From assembly GCA_964388665.1 (NCBI GenBank), contig CAYMBJ010000064.1:1-22755 (forward strand): a DNA stretch of 22,755 bases. The letters are read 5' to 3'. The stretch comes from CALCCV01 sp964388665 (lineage in GTDB: Bacteria; Bdellovibrionota; Bdellovibrionia; Bdellovibrionales; Bdellovibrionaceae). How positions within the stretch are numbered: position 1 is the stretch's first letter; every line of letters starts with the position of its first letter. The notes beneath the pieces are model-generated. The model was not told the origin of the DNA and did no database searches. It worked only from the letters and a program-made list of their open reading frames with translations. Shown here piece after piece: positions 7,168 to 14,446 of this stretch. Made by a program: the position numbers and the translations under genes.

Positions 7168-8487
7168 ATGGGATTAGCACTTTCACTTTTTATTTTGATC
7201 CCGAGTCTTTCCTGGGCGGACTCAGGATCCAATTCATTTGCTCTCAGCTTAAAGCAGGCCGAACAGCAGGCCTTAGAAAGTTCGCAGTTGGTGAAAGAGC
7301 AGGAGTCTATTGTTGATTCTGTTTTGGCTCAACAAAAATCAATTTCCGCATCGACATTGCCACAGTTGCAATTGGAAGGCGCGTACACCTATCTCGAAAC
7401 GGTTCCAGAAATGCAAGTCGGCAATATGAGAAGCCGCTTGGGGGACAACGAAAACTATTCGCTTGGTCCCGTCTTAACATACAGCCTCTGGGATGGCGGA
7501 TTGAAAAAAAATCTCCAGAAGAGCCTTGAAAGCATGGCTCTCGCGAGCCAGGCGAGAATGCAGTCCCTCCGCCGCAATGTATTGCTCAATGTTCGATTGG
7601 CCTACCTGCGGGTTCTCGTTCACAAAGAAGAGGTAAATCTTGTAGAACAACGACTGAAACTTGCGCAACTGCAAAAAAAAGATATTGAAAGAAAGAAGAT
7701 CGAAGGTGCGTCAAGCAAGCTTGAACTCTCTCTTTCGCGAAGAGAGTCTTTACAGCTACAGTTAGAATTAGAGAATAAAACCTTTCAACTGCACGAATCC
7801 ATTGTTTCGCTTTTTCACCTAACAGGTCATCTCAATAGCGAAATACCGACCGACGAAAAAAATATTTCAAATTTAGATGGACTCGACACCATTGAGTCCA
7901 TAATTCCAACGATAGAGGCTCAGGTCAGAGAGAGCCCGACTACAAGATCCTCGGAGGTGAAGTCTCTGCAACTCAAGGCGCAGAGTCTTTTGGACGAGGC
8001 CGAGTCAGAGCGCTCAAAGAACCGCGCTAAGATTGGCTTAAGGGCAAAAACGAGCATTGACTATCCAAATGGCCCTATAGAAGAGAGCTTCCATCAGAAC
8101 ACCGTGGGAGTCACCCTGACGATCCCCTTAATAAACTGGGGTGCGAACACTCAGGCATTTGAGGCAAAACGAGCACTGGCAAGAGCCGAAGAGGCTAAAG
8201 CCAACAGCCGTATGGATGAAAATCTAAAAACCTGGAAACAGCTTTCCCTTGAGACCGTCTCACTCAAGAGACGATTGAAAATATCAATCGAGCTCGTAAA
8301 AGAAGCGGAGTCAGTCACTAAGATCAACCGCCAGTCCTACCAGGCTGGAAGAATCAAATTTTCAGATCTAGAGAGCGCTCACATTCGTGAACTTGAAGTT
8401 AAGTTTGAACAGTTAAGAATTAAATCTCTAATATTTAGTAAACTTGCTTTGCTCGCCAACCTATCAGAGGGAGAGTCTGAACTATGA
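7168..8487 (+). CDS. TolC-family outer-membrane efflux channel
   Basis: About 439 residues. A GTG at 7162 and an ATG at 7168 are in frame; I chose the ATG because GGAG (7156-7159) lies eight bases before it but only two before the GTG. A GTG start would add Met-Lys to the signal peptide. The signal peptide LALSLFILIPSLSWA ends before DSGSNSF. Two outer-membrane-efflux-protein repeats follow, with long coiled-coil helices (SLKQAEQQALESSQLVKEQESI in pieces, later AKRALARAEEAKA) and the beta-strand turns TYSLWDGGLKKN and TIPLINWGANTQ. The channel would form the trimeric outer-membrane exit of the pump encoded by the next five genes. Its stop overlaps the fusion-protein ATG (ATGA, 8484-8487). Confidence 0.92.
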   Translation: MGLALSLFILIPSLSWADSGSNSFALSLKQAEQQALESSQLVKEQESIVDSVLAQQKSISASTLPQLQLEGAYTYLETVPEMQVGNMRSRLGDNENYSLGPVLTYSLWDGGLKKNLQKSLESMALASQARMQSLRRNVLLNVRLAYLRVLVHKEEVNLVEQRLKLAQLQKKDIERKKIEGASSKLELSLSRRESLQLQLELENKTFQLHESIVSLFHLTGHLNSEIPTDEKNISNLDGLDTIESIIPTIEAQVRESPTTRSSEVKSLQLKAQSLLDEAESERSKNRAKIGLRAKTSIDYPNGPIEESFHQNTVGVTLTIPLINWGANTQAFEAKRALARAEEAKANSRMDENLKTWKQLSLETVSLKRRLKISIELVKEAESVTKINRQSYQAGRIKFSDLESAHIRELEVKFEQLRIKSLIFSKLALLANLSEGESEL

Positions 8488-9224
8488 CAAAAAAAATTGT
8501 ACTTGCCTTTGGCGCCATTGTTCTGCTGATTGGCTATTTGATTTTGAGAGATCGCTTCGTGCAAGAGATTTCGTTTGTAGGGACAATAGAAACCACCCGC
8601 CTCGATTTGCCGGCACGTCTGGCCACCACAGTAAAGAGTTTTGCCTACGAAGAAGGAGACTCCGTCGAGAGTGGCAAGGTGCTGGTGTCGTTTGATTGCG
8701 AGGAAATCAAGATTCGCGAACAACGAGTGCAAACGGAATTTTCAAGAGCAAAACGCTTACTTCGAAGTGGAAGTTTGACACAGGAGACCTTTGACAAAGT
8801 CGAGACTGAAAAAGCAGAACTCGATCTGAAGCTTTCTTGGTGTCAAATTGTATCTCCAATTGAAGGCGTCGTCTTGACTCGCTACCTGGACCCTAACGAA
8901 TGGGTGACTCCGGGAACTAAGGTCATATCCATCGCCAACTTAAACGAGATTTGGACCTACATTTATGTCGATCAGACCTTCATACCGAATTTAAAGCTAG
9001 GAATGAAAATCAATGGAACACTGCCGGGCTATGAGGATCGTGTCATATTGGGGAAAATTGCAAAAATAAATTCCGAGGCGGAGTTCACGCCAAAGACTGC
9101 ACAGACATTAGAGGAGAGAGCCCGACTGGTTTTTGGCGTGAAAGTTCAATTAGAACAGGTCGAACAACTCCTGAAGCCAGGAATGTCTATTAAGATCGAA
9201 TTTCCAGACAGTAAGGATCAGTGA
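8484..9224 (+). CDS. HlyD/YbhG-type periplasmic membrane-fusion protein
   Basis: 246 residues with an N-terminal membrane anchor (residues 5-21, IVLAFGAIVLLIGYLIL). Then comes the first lipoyl half (GTIETTRLDLPARLATTVKS, with EGDSVESGKVLVSFD), a very short helical hairpin of about 50 residues, the second lipoyl half (CQIVSPIEGVVLTRYLDPNEWVTPG in pieces) and a beta-barrel. The segment FTPKTAQTLEERARLVFGVKV near residues 196-216 is typical of the YbhG/YhiI branch. It is shorter than E. coli YbhG (332 residues), mainly because the hairpin is reduced, so the reach to the TolC partner must come from elsewhere. It links the ABC transporter in the inner membrane to the channel encoded upstream. Confidence 0.92.
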   Translation: MTKKIVLAFGAIVLLIGYLILRDRFVQEISFVGTIETTRLDLPARLATTVKSFAYEEGDSVESGKVLVSFDCEEIKIREQRVQTEFSRAKRLLRSGSLTQETFDKVETEKAELDLKLSWCQIVSPIEGVVLTRYLDPNEWVTPGTKVISIANLNEIWTYIYVDQTFIPNLKLGMKINGTLPGYEDRVILGKIAKINSEAEFTPKTAQTLEERARLVFGVKVQLEQVEQLLKPGMSIKIEFPDSKDQ

Positions 9225-9967
9225 TGCAGCACCAGGCCATCAGTATTCAATCCATTAATGTTCAAAAGGCGTTTAAAGACACGACCGCATTGAATGGTGT
9301 CTCGTTGAATTTTTCTGCCGGTCGGCTGCACGGCTTGATTGGTCCGGAAGGCGCAGGAAAGACGACATTGTTTAGAATTCTGATCGGACTCTTGAAAGCA
9401 AACCATGGCGAAATTCGCTATACGCGAGAAACCGAGACAGTTGCTCTTGATGACGTACGCACACAGATTGCCTATATGCCGCAAACACAAAGCCTGTACG
9501 CAGACCTATCGGTGATTGAGCATTTGGAGTTTTTTCGCGCACTCTATCAAATTCCAAAGGATCATTATTTAGCAAAGGTCGAAGAACTGCTACACATAAC
9601 CCGACTCAAGAGTTTTACAAATCGCCCCGCAGGAAAGCTATCTGGTGGAATGTACAAAAAATTGGGTCTGATGTGCTCCTTGCTAAGAAGCCCTTCTGTG
9701 GTTCTTCTTGATGAACCCACCAATGGTGTTGACCCCATCAGCAGAAGAGAGTTTTGGGATCTGCTCTACGAATTAGTAAGACACGAAATCACAGTGGTGG
9801 TTGCCACTGCCTATATGGACGAAGCCGAGAGATGCTCTCTGGTGCATATTCTTGAAAAAGGTGAAGTCCTTGACACTGGAGAGCCGCAAGAAATTCTACA
9901 AAAAAATGATGTCGATTCATTTGATACTCTCTTTTTAAAACGTGGAAAAAGAGAGATGCAATCATGA
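9224..9967 (+). CDS. ABC transporter ATPase 1 (matches the N-terminal half of YbhF)
   Basis: 247 residues from the ATG at 9224, which shares one base with the upstream TGA; AAGGA lies about seven bases upstream, and a GTG at 9221 is an alternative. Motifs: Walker A GPEGAGKTT (residues 40-48), Q-loop MPQTQSLY (Gln87), signature LSGGM (139-143), Walker B VVLLDEP (159-165) and D-loop NGVDP. The switch histidine is missing: the H-loop reads VVATAYMDEAE, with Ala where His is usual. From memory, the first ATPase half of E. coli YbhF also lacks this His. The protein powers the ABC-2 permeases encoded downstream and probably pairs with ATPase 2. Confidence 0.93.
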   Translation: MQHQAISIQSINVQKAFKDTTALNGVSLNFSAGRLHGLIGPEGAGKTTLFRILIGLLKANHGEIRYTRETETVALDDVRTQIAYMPQTQSLYADLSVIEHLEFFRALYQIPKDHYLAKVEELLHITRLKSFTNRPAGKLSGGMYKKLGLMCSLLRSPSVVLLDEPTNGVDPISRREFWDLLYELVRHEITVVVATAYMDEAERCSLVHILEKGEVLDTGEPQEILQKNDVDSFDTLFLKRGKREMQS

Positions 9968-10875
9968 ATGCCGTCACAATCAAGAATCTGTCTGTACGCT
10001 TTGGCGACTTCGTGGCGGTCAGGAATCTTTCGCTGGAGGTTGCAAAGGGTGAAATCTTTGGATTTTTAGGTGCCAATGGGGCTGGAAAGACGACAACAAT
10101 TCGTGTGATCTGTGGCCTTTTGCAACCCACTGATGGTGAGGTGTGGGTCGATGGACAAAACTCCATGTCTGATCAGGTCAAACTCAAAACTGGATACATG
10201 TCGCAGAGATTCACTCTCTATGATGATTTAACCGTTGAAGAGAATCTGGCTTTTGCAGCAAGCCTCAGGCTGTTGAGTAAGAACTATTTTACGACTCGCA
10301 AAGAGTTTCTGCTGAACTTTATCGGCTTTGATCAAAAAACCTCTCTCCTTGTGCGCGATCTTCCGGGTGGTGTTAAGCAGAAAGTCTCTCTAGCTGCCGC
10401 AGTTCTTCACGACCCTCCCGTAGTCTTCTTAGATGAGCCCACAGCAGGCGTGACACCCGCATCACGAGCAAGTTTTTGGACCCTGATCAAAAAACTTGTT
10501 TCCGGCGGGAAAACTGTATTTGTCACCAGTCACTATATGGATGAAGTGGAACAGTGCGACCGAATCGCCCTGATGCGGACTGGAGAGATTGTTGCCCTCG
10601 GAAGTTCAGCTGAACTAAAGAGCCAAGAGTTTCCCAACGGTATGCTTTCCCTCAAAGCTAAAAAATCGGACCCGTCGAATCTAATTTTAGAGCTCAAACA
10701 AAACCCGGATGTGATTAGTATTCATCCACACGGCAACTGTTATCATTTGGTCCCTCTTGGCCCCCACGCACTGGAAAAATTGAATCATGAGCTTACCAAA
10801 AATTTTGAGGTCACTAAGATCACTCCCACAATGGAAGATGTGTTTCTAAAGGTGGTGGAGGGGCAATCAAGATGA
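9964..10875 (+). CDS. ABC transporter ATPase 2 (matches the C-terminal half of YbhF)
   Basis: 303 residues; the ATG overlaps the stop of ATPase 1 in ATGA. Motifs: Walker A GANGAGKTT (residues 36-44), Q-loop YMSQRFTLY (Gln81), Walker B VVFLDEP (153-159) and H-loop VTSHYMDEVE (His190). Two sites are unusual: the signature is LPGGV (133-137) instead of LSGGQ, and the D-loop reads AGVTP with Thr164 in place of Asp. The C-terminal 90 residues form the small extra domain common in ABC-2 exporters (EDVFLKVVEG near the end). Together with ATPase 1 it gives one normal and one weakened composite ATP site. The stop overlaps the first permease ATG (10872-10875). Confidence 0.93.
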   Translation: MNAVTIKNLSVRFGDFVAVRNLSLEVAKGEIFGFLGANGAGKTTTIRVICGLLQPTDGEVWVDGQNSMSDQVKLKTGYMSQRFTLYDDLTVEENLAFAASLRLLSKNYFTTRKEFLLNFIGFDQKTSLLVRDLPGGVKQKVSLAAAVLHDPPVVFLDEPTAGVTPASRASFWTLIKKLVSGGKTVFVTSHYMDEVEQCDRIALMRTGEIVALGSSAELKSQEFPNGMLSLKAKKSDPSNLILELKQNPDVISIHPHGNCYHLVPLGPHALEKLNHELTKNFEVTKITPTMEDVFLKVVEGQSR

Positions 10876-11987
10876 ATTCCTTTTCTCTGTCGAGAGCTTT
10901 TGCAATTTTTAAAAAGGAGGTCTTTCACATTGCTAGAGATCCCTTCACTATGGGAGTTGCAATCGCACTGCCAGTGGTCATGGCCTTTATTTTTGGCTAT
11001 GCCATGGAATTCAACATCAAGGAGATTCCAACAGCTTATCTCGATAGTGACTACAGCGCCACTTCTCGCAGCTTGATTGCCGCCATTGGCAGCTCAGAAT
11101 ATTTTAAGCTCACCTCCGTCCGCGTTCCTGCCGAGGGGTTGGCTCTGATGCAATCAGATAAGGTCAAAGCCTTTGTAATCATTCCGCCCAACTTCGAAAA
11201 GAATGTCATTGGAGGAGTTGGCGAAGATGTTCAGGTTCTCATTGATGGAACCGACGGAAGCTTTGTCGGCGCGATAGGCGGATACCTAAGCCTGATCGGC
11301 AAGCGCGTGAATGAAAACATTGGCGCTGAAGTTCGACCGAGCCCTCTACAAACGCGCACTCGTTTTCTGTTCAACTCTGAGCTGAACTCAAAATGGTTTT
11401 CAATTCCCGGAATTACGGTCGTGATCATGGCGATATTGTGTTCCCTACTCACAACTCTGACGGTCGCCAGAGAATGGGAAAATGGTTCTATGGAACTGCT
11501 GCTGTCGACACCTGTTCAACCCATTGAGGTCATTGTCGGCAAATTGGCTCCCTATGCGGCCCTTTGTTTTGCAGCAGTTGTATTTGTGTATGGCCTGGCC
11601 AGATTTTGGTTCAATGTCCCATTTGTTGGCAGCCATTTGATATATGCCTTTGCTTGTTTGATTTTTCTTTTGGGCAACCTTGCGATGGGTCTAGCCATTT
11701 CAGTGATATTTCGAAAACAACTGACAGCAATGCAAACCGGATTGATGGTCGGTATGCTGCCCTCCTCAATGCTGTCTGGATTTATTTTTCCAATTGAAAA
11801 CATGCCATTTGGATTCCAACTCTTGACGATGCCTTTTCCTGCCCGGTGGTTCATGACAATCGCGAGAGATCAATTTTTACAGGGATCACGTTTTCTAGAT
11901 CTTGTGATTCCATTTTCGGCACTGATTGCAATTTGCTCTTTGCTTGTGCTATTTGCCTCCCTTCAATTTAAGCGAGATTTAGAATGA
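10872..11987 (+). CDS. ABC-2 type permease 1 (YbhS-like)
   Basis: 371 residues. A cytoplasmic amphipathic start (FAIFKKEVFHIARDPFT) leads into the first membrane helix (about residues 28-46). A periplasmic domain of about 140 residues follows, then five more helices from about residue 175. The coupling segment REWENGSMELLLSTPVQP and the late motif MLSGFIFPIENMP are typical of the ABC2_membrane_3 group containing E. coli YbhS and YbhR. It would form the inner-membrane pore as a heterodimer with the next gene product and be driven by the two ATPases. The gene is joined to its neighbours by ATGA overlaps on both sides. Confidence 0.92.
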   Translation: MNSFSLSRAFAIFKKEVFHIARDPFTMGVAIALPVVMAFIFGYAMEFNIKEIPTAYLDSDYSATSRSLIAAIGSSEYFKLTSVRVPAEGLALMQSDKVKAFVIIPPNFEKNVIGGVGEDVQVLIDGTDGSFVGAIGGYLSLIGKRVNENIGAEVRPSPLQTRTRFLFNSELNSKWFSIPGITVVIMAILCSLLTTLTVAREWENGSMELLLSTPVQPIEVIVGKLAPYAALCFAAVVFVYGLARFWFNVPFVGSHLIYAFACLIFLLGNLAMGLAISVIFRKQLTAMQTGLMVGMLPSSMLSGFIFPIENMPFGFQLLTMPFPARWFMTIARDQFLQGSRFLDLVIPFSALIAICSLLVLFASLQFKRDLE

Positions 11988-13087
11988 TAAAAGGAAGACG
12001 CATCGTTGGCTTTTTCAACAAAGAGATGAGCCAAATACTACGGGATCCAAATATGTTGCGACTGCTCTTAGTCGTGCCAATTCTTCAGATTGCTCTGTTT
12101 GGGTTTGCACTGAGCAATGAAACTCGCAATATACGCATGGCCGTTTTTTCTAAGCCAAGCGACTCTATGTTCAGAAAATTCAACGACAAGGCCATGGCCT
12201 CTGGGTGGTTTACGACCGTTCCAACCCAAGGCAGAGAGCCCTTTGAGATTGTCCAAAGCGGCGCTGCCGAAGTGGCGGTGGTTGTTGATACCAACGGCCT
12301 CGACTATCTCCTTGGCCCATCAGACTCCAGTGTGCAGATCTTGATCAATGCCGTGAACACAACCCGTGCCTCTTCAATAAACAGCTATGTGCAGAGTATC
12401 CTCAACAGCACATTGAATGATTCTCTCGCCGGAAGCCATCAACTGCCAATTCAAATCATTGAACGGGTATTCTACAATCCACAGTCTAAAACCTCATTTT
12501 TTCTAATCCCAGGTCTCATGGGCACAATGATATGTATGATCACGGTGTTAGTGACTTCGATGTCCATCACCAAAGAAAAGGAAATCGGCACCTTTGAAAC
12601 AATCATCTCGGCACCTGTTTCCAAAGCAGAAGTACTGATTGGCAAGGCGCTACCGACAGTGGTCATGGGAATTTTTAATTTGCTCTCCATTCTACTTCTC
12701 GCCATTCTCCTTTTTAAAATGCCCTTTCAAGGTCTCTTAGGAGTTTTCTTGCTCGTCGGTAGTATTTACGTAATTTGCACCGTCTCGATTGGCGTTCTGA
12801 TCTCGACTCTTTGCTCGACTCAGCAGCAGGCCATGATGGCGAGCTTTTTGTTTATCTTTCCATCGATGATGCTGTCTGGGTTGATGTTCCCGGTAGAGAA
12901 CATGCCAGACTGGATGATTGTATTTTCTGAACTCAATCCCATGACTCATTTTATTTATGTAATGAGGAACATTATGCTCAAAGGCGGAAATGTTGACGTG
13001 ATCATCCTTCGCGGAGGGATAATTTTGGCGATGACACTTGCCTTTTCGGGGCTCGCCTATCGCGCGTTTAAAACCCGCCTCAATTAG
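11984..13087 (+). CDS. ABC-2 type permease 2 (YbhR-like)
   Basis: 367 residues with the same plan as permease 1: N-terminal FFNKEMSQILRDPNML, membrane helix (LLLVVPILQIALFGFAL), a periplasmic domain of about 140 residues and five C-terminal helices. The coupling segment is KEKEIGTFETIISAPVSK and the late motif is MMLSGLMFPVENMP. The two permeases are clearly paralogous but divergent, as expected of an obligate heterodimer. This is the last gene of the operon; it ends 19 bases before the stop of the convergent membrane-protein gene, and I see no clear terminator in the gap. Substrate is unknown. In E. coli the homologous system has been linked to antibiotic and cation export, which cannot be transferred with certainty. 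Confidence 0.92.
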   Translation: MIKGRRIVGFFNKEMSQILRDPNMLRLLLVVPILQIALFGFALSNETRNIRMAVFSKPSDSMFRKFNDKAMASGWFTTVPTQGREPFEIVQSGAAEVAVVVDTNGLDYLLGPSDSSVQILINAVNTTRASSINSYVQSILNSTLNDSLAGSHQLPIQIIERVFYNPQSKTSFFLIPGLMGTMICMITVLVTSMSITKEKEIGTFETIISAPVSKAEVLIGKALPTVVMGIFNLLSILLLAILLFKMPFQGLLGVFLLVGSIYVICTVSIGVLISTLCSTQQQAMMASFLFIFPSMMLSGLMFPVENMPDWMIVFSELNPMTHFIYVMRNIMLKGGNVDVIILRGGIILAMTLAFSGLAYRAFKTRLN

Positions 13088-13106
13088 CCCCAATTCGGAA
13101 ACGTCA

Positions 13107-14288
13107 TTACTTTTGCATCAAGTACTTTTTCACTCGCGCGTTGTCGGCGCGCCAGATCACATTGTCGATGAAGTAGTGATGAATATTAATAAAAAGAATG
13201 AAGCTCGCTAATATAGGGGCATAGCCCATTTGCCCACCTGAATGAACCAAGCCCTGTCCATCTAAAAACTTAGGAATGAATTCAAAGCACAGCGCGCCCA
13301 AAACGTAGGCTGCCATAACGAATCCACCAAACTTCAATAGCCATCGCTTGCGCCATTCTTTTCCTGAAAAGTTTTGATTTTGAGAACGGACCTCGTTGCT
13401 CTTTAACACGCCAACAAAGACCAAGTACTGCAAAGAGTGGAAGAACGGAATCAAATAAGCATAGGCAGGATGCGAGAAACTGGGAATGTACCAGATATAC
13501 AAAGACACCAATGCTGCTACAGCGGGAGGAGAGGGCACAACACCTTCTTCAACATACTTTCGCAGGTGCATCGACACCATTGCAATACTAGAAATTCCCA
13601 CCAGCCAGTAGGTCAGCGGAAGTAGAACCTCTGGAAGATTGAAGCCCTGATGAGCAATGCCGTAAAAATCAAAATTCTTTAGACCAACATGACTCTGCAA
13701 GCACGACATCGCCCAAAGTGAGAAGAGATTGAATAGCATGATTTTGCGTTCCCATGCCTTATAGAAAATTTTGCGCTGGGCAGATGTCACGACAATACAA
13801 CCAAACACCTGTTTGACGTAGTGCCAACCAACCAAAAAATACATGGCGTTCACAGCCTGGCCAAGCAAATCTGATCTGTCGTTTATTAGTGAGTAGTATA
13901 AAAATCCACCCAAAACCACCGGCACAATCACTGCTGCCCAGATATAGCGGAAGCGACTTGCTATATCGTTCTTGAGATCAAAATAGAGAATGATATATGA
14001 TGACAAGAAATGGGGATGATTGACCACAAAGGCCAAAGAGAATGCCAACGCAGAGATAGTTGCTAGTGATGCCGATTTGTCCATAAAAGTCCAGGCGGCT
14101 ATCCACGTCAAGATCGAAAGCCCTCCCATCAGAAGCACTTCACGACTCCAATAATTTGACGAAGTGTTATTATTCGTTTTTAAATCACTGACCAGATGTG
14201 GAAATTCGCGATGAATCTCTTGAGTGGCAGCTGCGGTTGTGGCATCGAGAATTTGGGCCTCTGAGCTCTGCTGTCGCTTTGTTTTCAT
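13107..14288 (-). CDS. Polytopic membrane protein with conserved-looking intramembrane histidines
   Basis: 393 residues; GAGGAG lies seven bases before the ATG. About 50 polar N-terminal residues are followed by nine or ten hydrophobic helices. Histidines sit within or at the ends of helices: NHPHF (His91, His93), GWHYVKQ (His156), FFHSLQYL (His284) and NIHHYFIDNVIW (His370, His371, Asp375). This resembles metal-binding histidine boxes in membrane oxygenases and desaturases, and the NHPHF motif in a helix recalls the Brp/Blh carotenoid-cleaving family, but no family assignment is safe from sight alone. I recall a similar HHY-(I/L)-D-x-x-IW motif in other hypothetical bacterial membrane proteins. 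It is convergent with the efflux operon and divergent from the lyase-like lipoprotein gene. Confidence 0.8.
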   Translation of the reverse strand: MKTKRQQSSEAQILDATTAAATQEIHREFPHLVSDLKTNNNTSSNYWSREVLLMGGLSILTWIAAWTFMDKSASLATISALAFSLAFVVNHPHFLSSYIILYFDLKNDIASRFRYIWAAVIVPVVLGGFLYYSLINDRSDLLGQAVNAMYFLVGWHYVKQVFGCIVVTSAQRKIFYKAWERKIMLFNLFSLWAMSCLQSHVGLKNFDFYGIAHQGFNLPEVLLPLTYWLVGISSIAMVSMHLRKYVEEGVVPSPPAVAALVSLYIWYIPSFSHPAYAYLIPFFHSLQYLVFVGVLKSNEVRSQNQNFSGKEWRKRWLLKFGGFVMAAYVLGALCFEFIPKFLDGQGLVHSGGQMGYAPILASFILFINIHHYFIDNVIWRADNARVKKYLMQK

Positions 14289-14366
14289 GAGATTCTCCTC
14301 GGAACTCAGCTCACGATTCTTAACCAGCTGGGTACTGTATTATTTCGGGATTATCCGGACCTAGGG

Positions 14367-14396
14367 TTTACATAATTGCGATATCTTGCGTATACT
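14367..14396 (+). promoter_or_regulatory. Sigma-70-type promoter of the lyase-like lipoprotein gene
   Basis: TTTACA (14367-14372) and TATACT (14391-14396) are separated by 18 bases, each matching the consensus at five of six positions. Transcription would begin near 14403, giving a leader of about 44 bases to the ATG at 14447. It lies in the gap between two divergent genes. Confidence 0.65.
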
Positions 14397-14446
14397 CACT
14401 GGACGGGGGATATGCAAAGTTGGCTAACTTTAGGGGGAGTCTACTG

